From contig CAYJPF010000139.1 of assembly GCA_964372025.1 (NCBI GenBank), forward strand, positions 1 to 5,503: a DNA stretch of 5,503 nt. Reading direction: 5' to 3'. This DNA is from CAYJBP01 sp964372025 (GTDB lineage Bacteria; Bacillota; Dehalobacteriia; UBA4068). The notes below the pieces were generated by a model. It saw nothing but the letters and a program-made list of their open reading frames with translations, was not told the origin of the DNA and ran no database searches. Shown here one piece after another: positions 1-4,977 of this stretch (its first letter is position 1; every line of letters begins with the position of its first letter). The position numbers were made by a program, and so were the translations under genes.

Positions 1-1
1 C

Positions 2-21
2 AAAAAATTGAGTAAAACTTT
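2..21 (-). repeat. Left copy of a 20-base inverted repeat flanking the gene module
   Basis: Read on the minus strand this is AAAGTTTTACTCAATTTTTT. It is a perfect match to plus-strand 4644-4663, so the two copies form a 20-base inverted repeat about 4.6 kb apart. Each copy lies downstream of an outward-reading transcription unit: here 45 bases past the stop codon of the M19-like gene, at the other end immediately after the regulator's stop codon. Each copy ends in six Ts in the sense of transcription. It could be a shared 3'-end or termination signal, or the end of a mobile cassette. Only one base lies outside it in this window, so the outer flank cannot be judged. Confidence 0.75.
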
Positions 22-51
22 AAAAAAGGAGTTAATGCGACAATCCCCTCA

Positions 52-77
52 TATTGGCACCCTTATTTAAGCCAATA
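52..77 (-). terminator. Possible weak terminator hairpin at the operon end
   Basis: TATTGGC (52-58) and GCCAATA (71-77) are perfect 7-base arms around a 12-base loop that contains the stop codon of the last operon gene (67-69). On the minus strand no T-run follows directly; the first one (CCTTTTTT) comes about 20 bases later. The position suits a transcript end, but the spacing is poor for an intrinsic terminator. Confidence 0.25.
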
Positions 78-1209
78 CTTTACGGTATAACTTTAATAAA
101 TTCTCGCCCATTATTGCTGCGCAATCTTTATCGCTTAGACCATGCTCTTTGAGGATTTGCGGCAAGAGGCTGTAGTTTTCGCGGCAACCTACTTTTTCTA
201 CAAAATCATCCTTGCGGATGCCATACCAAACCGCTTCCATATAACCGGGATATCTCTCGCTTTGATAAGGGGTTTGATAATCGCTTTCGATAAAGCCCAC
301 ATTTGATAAACCCTGGTATTTACTGCGATCTACCGGTGTTTTATAGCCGGCATAATCCGGGCCAATTGCGATATGATCAATACCGGCATACTTAATCAAA
401 TAATCAAGCTGCTTTAGCAAATCTTCAATTAAGGCGGCATCTTTGGCCATGGCCAATAATGGCGCTCTTAAATTAAGGGCAATAACTCCGCCGCTTTTAG
501 CAATAGCTTCTATCCTCTTTAAATCGATATTTTGAGGATGATCGCTAAGCTCTCTGGCGCAAGTATGCGAATCTAATAGCGGTAGAGCTGTTATCTCGGC
601 TAAATCAAAAAATCCGGCATCATTTAATTGGGCAGTATCGATAATCATCCCTAAGCGCTCGGCCTCTTTTACCACCTGTACCCCATAATTGGTTAGGCGG
701 CCTTCGGTAATATGTTGGCCACAGCCATCTGCTAGGCGATTACGGCCATTACCGGTTAATTGTACAGCCCTTAAGCCGGCACGATATAAGCTGCGCAAAT
801 TAGCTAAGCATTGATAATTAGGCTTGCCTTCCAAAGGCTTACCACCCGATAAGGTTGCCAAAATAGCAATTTTATCTTCGGCTATGGCCTTATCAATATC
901 AGCAGCTTTGCGTACCAGTACAAAATTACCTAAACCTTGCTCTTCCTCGGCTAAAAACATATCGAGGTTTTTATGAGCATCCCAAAACTTAAATTTATCG
1001 GTAGCACCATACATTACCTGGGCTGTATGCTCGCCACCTATCGATAAATAAATTAGGCCAACCCCTTGCTTGCGCAAAATCGGCAAATAGGTATTATCAA
1101 AAGCAGAATGTTTGCCTGCTAAAATTGCATCTTCATTGGCGCAAAAATCAAAGATATAATCATCCAATAAATTTGCATAACCATCAACCATCATAAATGC
1201 TTGTTTCAT
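67..1209 (-). CDS. Peptidase M19 (membrane dipeptidase)-like protein, probable pseudoenzyme
   Basis: This 380-residue cytoplasmic protein, close to the usual M19 length, has no signal peptide. Fold landmarks remain: the NxLADG segment (157-162), DSHTCAREL (213-221), SGGVIALN (239-246) and IGPDY (282-286), followed by a C-terminal MGENLLKLYRK helix as in the family's GxNxLR ending. Active-site positions, aligned by eye to human renal dipeptidase, are mostly lost. HxD has become Y11/N13, the bridging Glu has become Ser121, and the first metal His has become Gln194; only His215 and the substrate-binding Asp285 remain. The His in the usual LTHN motif is Gly153 (LTGNG). A two-metal hydrolase is therefore unlikely, and a regulatory, binding or heteromeric partner role for its neighbour is more plausible. 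It is the last gene of the operon, 15 bases after the intact paralogue. AAGGAGG at 1216-1222, six bases upstream, supports the ATG at 1209. The frame is intact, which argues against simple decay. Confidence 0.85.
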   Translation of the reverse strand: MKQAFMMVDGYANLLDDYIFDFCANEDAILAGKHSAFDNTYLPILRKQGVGLIYLSIGGEHTAQVMYGATDKFKFWDAHKNLDMFLAEEEQGLGNFVLVRKAADIDKAIAEDKIAILATLSGGKPLEGKPNYQCLANLRSLYRAGLRAVQLTGNGRNRLADGCGQHITEGRLTNYGVQVVKEAERLGMIIDTAQLNDAGFFDLAEITALPLLDSHTCARELSDHPQNIDLKRIEAIAKSGGVIALNLRAPLLAMAKDAALIEDLLKQLDYLIKYAGIDHIAIGPDYAGYKTPVDRSKYQGLSNVGFIESDYQTPYQSERYPGYMEAVWYGIRKDDFVEKVGCRENYSLLPQILKEHGLSDKDCAAIMGENLLKLYRKVLA

Positions 1210-1224
1210 CTTTATCCTCCTTGC

Positions 1225-2355
1225 CTAATCGCCGATAACTTGGGCAAATACACGCTCGGCATTTTTATATAAAATTCCCTCGATATCTTCGGTGCTATAA
1301 CCCCGCTTTAATAAATACTCGGCTATTACAAAAGCTTCGGCCACATTAGATGGCTCGTTTAGCATATGGTCGCCCTGCGGGATGCCGGTATGAAAGCCCT
1401 CGATGCTGCCCGGCAAGGGGCTCATTGCTCTAAATACATTATGCACTAAATCATAATTATCAAAATCCAAACCTAAACAAATATTTTTAGTGCCAATTAA
1501 ATTAGCAATATGATCGATATGATCTACCACCCGATCAAAGGTAATAAATTCGCCACTTTCTTCTGCACCTTTGGTTAGCTCGGTTTTAACAATTTCCATA
1601 CCGATTAAGCCGCCGTTTTTACCGATGGCCTTAATCCGCTCATCATCCAAATTAGCCTCTACCGGGCATAAAGCCTTGCAGCCCACATGCGAAATCATAA
1701 CCGGTGCTTCGGCAACCTCCATGGCCGACCAAAAGCTGCGATCGGTCATATGGGTTAATTCTACAAATACCCCTAAGCGGTTCATCTCTTTAACCAGCTT
1801 GCGGCCAAAGGTGGTTAGGCCGGCATTAGCTCTGATATCGCCTACTCCATCACCAAAAACGGTACGGGCACCACCGGCTATGCAGTTTACCCTTAAGCCT
1901 AATTCATAAAAAGTGCGCAGCATAACCATACTTTCTTCCCAGGGGCGACCTTCTAAAGAACGAGCACCCTCGAAAGCTAGGATTAAAGCAATTTTATCGG
2001 CAGCATGGGCAGCTTTTACCTCGCTCATATTGCGGCAAATTTTAAAAGATGCGCCTGCTCTTTCTTCTTCGCGCAGCATATCGATTTGCTCGAAGCAGCC
2101 AAATTCTAAATGGTCGGTTAAATTACAAACACAAGGCGAATTACCACCAACTGTGGTAACTACAGTTTTAAAATTACCGCTTTGTAAAGCAGGTAGATAA
2201 TAGGTATCAAAAACATTTTCTTTGCCCATTGATTTATGAATGCAAAACTCGAACATCATATGATCATGAGCATTAAAAGCCGGAGCCGTAGCCAAAATTT
2301 GCTTGGCCTGAGGGCTTAAATCAGCCCTGGTTGTTTTAACAAAATTACTGTTCAT
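1225..2355 (-). CDS. Peptidase M19 superfamily metallohydrolase with retained metal site (substrate unknown)
   Basis: This 376-residue cytoplasmic protein belongs to the membrane/renal dipeptidase branch of the amidohydrolase-type TIM barrels. Visible metal ligands in order are H30-x-H32 (the family normally has HxD), Glu129 in LAFEGARSLEG as the bridging ligand, His202 in ELTH and His223 in ISHVGCKAL. Asp297 in GLDFDN matches the family's conserved Asp that contacts the substrate amine. The set is complete enough for a binuclear metal centre. Two substrate-handling residues of dipeptidases appear missing: the LTH histidine aligns with Gly161, and the Arg of the HPRN-type motif aligns with Ala234. 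It may therefore hydrolyse something other than an ordinary dipeptide. It is the middle gene of the operon, 28 bases after the SnoaL-like gene. GAGGAGG at 2360-2366, four bases upstream, fixes the start. The enzyme family is secure; the reaction is not. Confidence 0.88.
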   Translation of the reverse strand: MNSNFVKTTRADLSPQAKQILATAPAFNAHDHMMFEFCIHKSMGKENVFDTYYLPALQSGNFKTVVTTVGGNSPCVCNLTDHLEFGCFEQIDMLREEERAGASFKICRNMSEVKAAHAADKIALILAFEGARSLEGRPWEESMVMLRTFYELGLRVNCIAGGARTVFGDGVGDIRANAGLTTFGRKLVKEMNRLGVFVELTHMTDRSFWSAMEVAEAPVMISHVGCKALCPVEANLDDERIKAIGKNGGLIGMEIVKTELTKGAEESGEFITFDRVVDHIDHIANLIGTKNICLGLDFDNYDLVHNVFRAMSPLPGSIEGFHTGIPQGDHMLNEPSNVAEAFVIAEYLLKRGYSTEDIEGILYKNAERVFAQVIGD

Positions 2356-2383
2356 AATGCCTCCTCAAAAACTAAAGCCCAAC

Positions 2384-3385
2384 TTAATAATTGGGGTTTA
2401 AAATAGTTCTGGTACGATCAAAAACATCAAAGCCTTGCTGATATAACCAATAGGGAATATCGAATAGGCACCAGTTTTCGGATATTTTACCATCTTTAAG
2501 ATAATAAACATCCAAATCGCCGCGCAAATTAACAATTTTACGGCCTTCGGGCAAACCAAGCCAGCCGCCATCATGCTTGGTTTCCATGCTGCAATAGAAG
2601 CAAACAAAATCGCCTTCGGCAAACCAGGCATTAATCGGGTTAACGCTTTTATCGCTCATATTTTTTCTAAACGGCATTTGATGCTGATGCTGATAGCGAG
2701 GGATAGTGTAACTGGCACCCACTCCACAAGGGCCATACCAAATCATATCTTCATGCCAGGATTTGCGGAGCATATCTTGGGGTGTATCATTGCCGGTATT
2801 TAAGCTATCTAAATCATAAATCATATCATAAACAATTTTATAGCTGGCCTCGGCCTTTTCATAAGGGGCATCCTCAAACATTAAGCCATTATGGTCTTTA
2901 GGACCCGGATAAACAAAATAATGACCTGTTTCGGGAGGCAAAGGATAGCAGCCGGCCTCTTTCATAAAGCCCAGCAAATCAACAAAGATGGCAGTATGGG
3001 CAATTTTGCCATTTTCTACCCGCGAAAACTCCACATATTGCAAATGTTGCATTTTGCCGGTAGTGCGAATGCCTAAAAACTCCTTATCGAATAAGCCCAT
3101 CAATTGGCCCATGCTGGTAACCCAAGTAGCGCCTTCTTTATCTTCGCCGGCCATAAAGATATCTTGACGGCGCTGCATGCAAAGCAAGCTTTCTTTAATT
3201 GGGCGCCAAAAAGTATCGGCCACAGCTTGTTTGCCGCTTAAATCCATAAAAGGGTATACGCCCTCCCAGGTATAATCGTCGGACATATAGGTATCAAGCA
3301 CCTTTTCGATATCCCCTACCGGGCAGGTAGCGATATCTTGCAAATAGTTATTTACCAATTGTTTTACTTCAGAATACTTAGCCAT
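2384..3385 (-). CDS. Tandem SnoaL-like / NTF2-fold protein (two-domain)
   Basis: This 333-residue protein is built from two NTF2-fold (SnoaL-like) domains, roughly residues 4-145 and 178-318. The internal repeat is visible. YTWEGVYP (38-45) corresponds to MIWYGPCG (214-221). FSRVENGKIAH followed by IFVDLLGFMKEAG (120-145) corresponds to YYLKDGKISENW followed by LFDIPYWLYQQG (294-318). SnoaL-type proteins include polyketide cyclases, isomerases and lyases whose cone-shaped pocket holds a hydrophobic small molecule. Asp136 and Asp309 lie in the segment that often carries the acidic residue in this fold. No export signal is present. As first gene of the operon it should be the most directly promoter-driven product. 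The ATG at 3385 has AAGGAGG at 3391-3397. An in-frame ATG at 3448 would add 21 residues, but it has no ribosome binding site and would reach into the palindrome and -10 box. The fold is confident; the activity is unknown. Confidence 0.87.
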   Translation of the reverse strand: MAKYSEVKQLVNNYLQDIATCPVGDIEKVLDTYMSDDYTWEGVYPFMDLSGKQAVADTFWRPIKESLLCMQRRQDIFMAGEDKEGATWVTSMGQLMGLFDKEFLGIRTTGKMQHLQYVEFSRVENGKIAHTAIFVDLLGFMKEAGCYPLPPETGHYFVYPGPKDHNGLMFEDAPYEKAEASYKIVYDMIYDLDSLNTGNDTPQDMLRKSWHEDMIWYGPCGVGASYTIPRYQHQHQMPFRKNMSDKSVNPINAWFAEGDFVCFYCSMETKHDGGWLGLPEGRKIVNLRGDLDVYYLKDGKISENWCLFDIPYWLYQQGFDVFDRTRTILNPNY

Positions 3386-3390
3386 AGTAA

Positions 3391-3397
3391 CCTCCTT
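3391..3397 (-). promoter_or_regulatory. Ribosome binding site that decides the SnoaL-like gene start
   Basis: AAGGAGG on the minus strand, five bases before the ATG at 3385. It selects that start over the in-frame upstream ATG at 3448, whose leader (MAKNYNIVKLIITS...) would be translated from the promoter region itself. Confidence 0.85.
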
Positions 3398-3430
3398 AAA
3401 AAATTTACTTGTGATAATTAACTTAACTAT

Positions 3431-3436
3431 ATTATA
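3431..3436 (-). promoter_or_regulatory. Candidate -10 box of the operon promoter
   Basis: The minus strand reads TATAAT, a perfect sigma-70 type -10 consensus about 45 bases upstream of the SnoaL-like gene's start codon. At 16-17 bases further upstream only GGTAAA/AGGTAA is found, a poor -35. A weak -35 is common at promoters that depend on an activator, as many AraC-controlled promoters do. The palindrome 3436-3453 abuts the box and fills the spacer. Confidence 0.55.
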
Positions 3437-3453
3437 ATTTTTGGCCAAAAATT
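3436..3453. promoter_or_regulatory. Palindrome 1 (TTTTGGCCAAAA core), candidate operator at the operon promoter
   Basis: AATTTTTGGCCAAAAATT is an 18-base perfect palindrome lying across the -35/-10 spacer of the operon promoter. It shares the 12-base core with palindrome 2, whose centre is 75 bases away. A dimeric regulator bound here would contact or block RNA polymerase. The AraC-family protein encoded next door is the obvious candidate, although that family more often binds direct repeats. Confidence 0.5.
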
Positions 3454-3475
3454 TTACCTTATTTTTTTGGACAAG

Positions 3476-3492
3476 TTTTTACAAAAAATTGC
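3476..3492 (+). repeat. 17-base direct repeat TTTTTACAAAAAATTGC, copy 1
   Basis: The same 17 bases recur at 4659-4675, just after the regulator gene. Here the repeat sits between the two palindromes of the control region and offers only a short 5-base T/A stem. Part of it (CAAAAAATTG) also matches window bases 1-10. It is A/T-rich, so some of the match may be compositional. Confidence 0.45.
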
Positions 3493-3511
3493 CGATATTT
3501 TTTAAACATCA

Positions 3512-3527
3512 AATTTTGGCCAAAATT
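3512..3527. promoter_or_regulatory. Palindrome 2 (TTTTGGCCAAAA core), candidate distal operator
   Basis: AATTTTGGCCAAAATT is a 16-base perfect palindrome with the same core as 3439-3450. The centre-to-centre distance is 75 bases, close to seven helical turns, so the two sites would lie on nearly the same DNA face. A lone half-site GCCAAAA also occurs at 3644-3650, about 30 bases upstream of the regulator promoter's -35. Confidence 0.45.
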
Positions 3528-3680
3528 AGTGTGTAGTTGTTAAAATTAAAATAAAAGCCAGTTAAACAACACTATTTTTTATTTGCAACTTTATTGATAA
3601 TTTTTTAAACTTGCTTAAAACGGCAAATAAATAGCATTATTTAGCCAAAACATGAATAAAAAGGACATTTTTTATTGATT

Positions 3681-3709
3681 TTGCTTGTCTGATTAATACT
3701 ATTTATGAT
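3681..3709 (+). promoter_or_regulatory. Candidate promoter of the AraC-family regulator gene
   Basis: TTGCTT (3681-3686), a 17-base spacer, then TATGAT (3704-3709) make a good sigma-70 type promoter ending about 43 bases before the regulator's ATG. The remaining part of the 367-base intergenic stretch 3386-3752 is very AT-rich. Apart from the palindromes, the 17-base repeat and the operon -10 box, I see no gene or RNA in it. Confidence 0.6.
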
Positions 3710-3752
3710 AGAATATATATAGTAGCAGAAGCTAATTAAAAGGAGTAGACTG

Positions 3753-4643
3753 ATGGATTTACGCAAAGCGATTATTCCCTATGATATATTATTTCAATAT
3801 ATAAATGGCAGGCGGCCGATTATACCTCATAGTTATCAGGAGTGGGGTAATGAGCTGGTGATTGTATTGGGAGGGATGGCAAATTTTAGGATAAATGAGC
3901 AAGTATTTCCGGTTAAGCGGGGGGATATTTTTTTATTAACGGGTGATTATGATAAGGAGATAACCAAGGCGGACAAATTAAATATTTGTTCTATATTTTA
4001 TTATGAGGAGCATATTGATCGTAGCGCGGCATTATTTAGGCATTTGGTGGGGTATCAGGAATTTTTTATACAGAGTCCATTGATGCATAATTTTTCGGTT
4101 AAGGATATATTGCGGGCGGATGAAGCGATAATGCCTGAGATAGAGCATTTATTATCGAAGATGATAATGGAGCAGCAGATAAAAGATAGTGGTTATGAGC
4201 AGATATTGAACTCATATTTTTTTATACTGATAACATTGATAGCCAGGGTATATTCATTGCAGGTAATGATAAGTGAGGAGGGGCAGGATAATATGGGTCA
4301 GGTGATGGCATATATGCGATGTCATTTTACTGATGAGTTGAGTTTAGATGATTTAGCGGCGATGGCGCATATATCGCCGCGGCATTTTAGTCGTAAGTTT
4401 AAGGAGATGTATCGGAATTCGCCGATGCAGTATTTACGCAAGTTACGTTTGGCTAAAGCGTGTAATTTACTGGAGCAGAGTAAGATGAGCATAGCGGAGA
4501 TTTCGATGGAGTGTGGGTTTGCGGATATTAATTATTTTACGAAGGCGTTTAAGTATATGTATCAGCAGACGCCGAGTCATTATCGCAAAGCATATAAAGC
4601 GGTAAGCCCGCCCCCCTTATTTGAGAATTTGAGGCCAAAATAA
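3753..4643 (+). CDS. AraC/XylS-family transcriptional regulator
   Basis: This 296-residue DNA-binding regulator has typical family length. Residues about 20-90 form a cupin-like, beta-rich sensor segment (VIVLGGMANFRINEQVFPVK followed by RGDIFLL), and 115-175 a helical linker/dimerisation part. The C-terminal AraC domain has HTH1 at about 197-218 (LSLDDLAAMAHISPRHFSRK) and HTH2 at about 245-267 (MSIAEISMECGFADINYFTK). It ends in the classic FK-x3-QQTPSHYRK signature (266-279). It is transcribed divergently from the SnoaL/M19 operon and most likely controls it, and perhaps itself, through the intergenic palindromes; the ligand is unknown. AAAAGGAG at 3738-3745, seven bases before the ATG, supports the start. 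Codon choice is odd: I count 19 ATA, 9 ATT and no ATC for Ile, and Glu is nearly always GAG, unlike the operon genes, which use ATT and ATC. Confidence 0.93.
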   Translation: MDLRKAIIPYDILFQYINGRRPIIPHSYQEWGNELVIVLGGMANFRINEQVFPVKRGDIFLLTGDYDKEITKADKLNICSIFYYEEHIDRSAALFRHLVGYQEFFIQSPLMHNFSVKDILRADEAIMPEIEHLLSKMIMEQQIKDSGYEQILNSYFFILITLIARVYSLQVMISEEGQDNMGQVMAYMRCHFTDELSLDDLAAMAHISPRHFSRKFKEMYRNSPMQYLRKLRLAKACNLLEQSKMSIAEISMECGFADINYFTKAFKYMYQQTPSHYRKAYKAVSPPPLFENLRPK

Positions 4644-4663
4644 AAAGTTTTACTCAATTTTTT
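4644..4663 (+). repeat. Right copy of the 20-base inverted repeat flanking the gene module
   Basis: AAAGTTTTACTCAATTTTTT starts directly after the regulator's TAA stop and is the exact reverse complement of 2-21. Its T-run overlaps the left arm of the hairpin 4655-4674. Confidence 0.75.
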
Positions 4664-4674
4664 ACAAAAAATTG
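4655..4674 (+). terminator. AT-rich hairpin after the regulator gene, possible terminator
   Basis: CAATTTTTT and AAAAAATTG are perfect 9-base arms separated by only AC. The element begins 12 bases after the stop codon. A stem this A/T-rich and followed by GC-rich DNA (CGGGGC) rather than a T-run is not a standard intrinsic terminator, though the T-run in the left arm could serve one. It includes most of copy 2 of the 17-base repeat (4659-4675). Confidence 0.3.
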
Positions 4675-4723
4675 CGGGGCTTGACCTAGCTGGGCTTAGC
4701 CAAACCTATATAATCCGAACCCA

Positions 4724-4830
4724 CCCCAGAAGAAATTAGGGCGGCCTATGCTGCGTTTCTCCTCCTTGCAGTACGTTAAGTACAACTGCGTCGTCGTGCC
4801 TTGCCTAGCCCGCCCTAATTTCTTCTGGGG
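4724..4830. repeat. Stem A of the element, with internal 35-base direct duplication
   Basis: A perfect 21-base stem (CCCCAGAAGAAATTAGGGCGG and its complement) closes a 65-base loop. In the loop, CTGCGT-N7-CCTTGC occurs twice (4751-4769 and 4786-4804) at 35-base spacing. Between the copies lies GTAC-GTTAA-GTAC (4771-4783), a small dyad. Confidence 0.65.
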
Positions 4831-4840
4831 TCGCGCAGCG

Positions 4841-4951
4841 ATTTTTTAGCAAATTTGCCGCGCTTCAGACGAGTTTAACAGCTCGAAGGCAGACTGGACG
4901 TCTTTCAAGAGCGGGTTCGCTCGTATGAAGCCGGCAAATTTGCTAAAAAAT
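4841..4951. repeat. Stem B of the element, long interrupted hairpin
   Basis: Twenty perfect pairs (ATTTTTTAGCAAATTTGCCG, 4841-4860, with 4932-4951) are followed by a one-base bulge (C4861). Twelve more positions, 4862-4873 with 4920-4931, pair with a single G-A mismatch. Inside, 4881-4912 can form a bulged hairpin (GCTC/GAGC, GAA/TTC, AGAC/GTCT) around the loop TGGAC. Confidence 0.65.
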
Positions 4952-4977
4952 GGGTTCGGATTATATAGGTTTGGCTA

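Larger units (their letters stand above)
4697..4977. repeat. 281-base palindromic element folding into a three-way junction
   Basis: Outer arms 4697-4723 and 4951-4977 are perfectly complementary over 27 bases (AGCCAAACCTATATAATCCG... against its complement). Immediately inside lie two further stems. Stem A pairs 4724-4744 with 4810-4830 (21 perfect pairs). Stem B pairs 4841-4860 with 4932-4951 (20 perfect pairs, sharing base 4951 with the outer stem). A 10-base linker joins A and B. No open frame with a ribosome binding site is present. The layout resembles a miniature inverted-repeat element or a structured RNA/ssDNA substrate; I do not recognise a named family. CTAGCT occurs just outside the left arm (4686-4691) and across the end of the right arm (4975-4980), but it is part of palindromic AGCT-rich DNA and is not a secure target duplication. 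Confidence 0.7.

Noticed and set aside
35..70. Tiny plus-strand frame MRQSPHIGTLI preceded by AAAAAAGGAG
   Set aside because: It has a nice ribosome-binding-like sequence but only 11 codons, and its stop overlaps the end of the operon gene on the other strand. There is no promoter or conservation evidence.
1571..2200. Plus-strand open frames opposite the M19 gene (1571-1909 and 1913-2200)
   Set aside because: They are antisense shadows of a clearly conserved protein and have no recognisable domains or ribosome binding sites.
2398..3076. Short open frames overlapping the SnoaL-like gene on both strands
   Set aside because: Their translations are shifted or antisense readings of the real gene without domain features.
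3386..3448. Extension of the SnoaL-like protein to an upstream in-frame ATG at 3448 (21 extra residues)
   Set aside because: No ribosome binding site is found there, and the extension would cover the -10 box and part of the palindrome. The ATG at 3385 has AAGGAGG at ideal spacing.
4697..4977. tRNA, rRNA or known riboswitch in the structured region
   Set aside because: There are no tRNA arm consensus words, no rRNA-like segments and no following gene that a riboswitch could control. The perfect long stems look more like a DNA palindrome than a conserved RNA.
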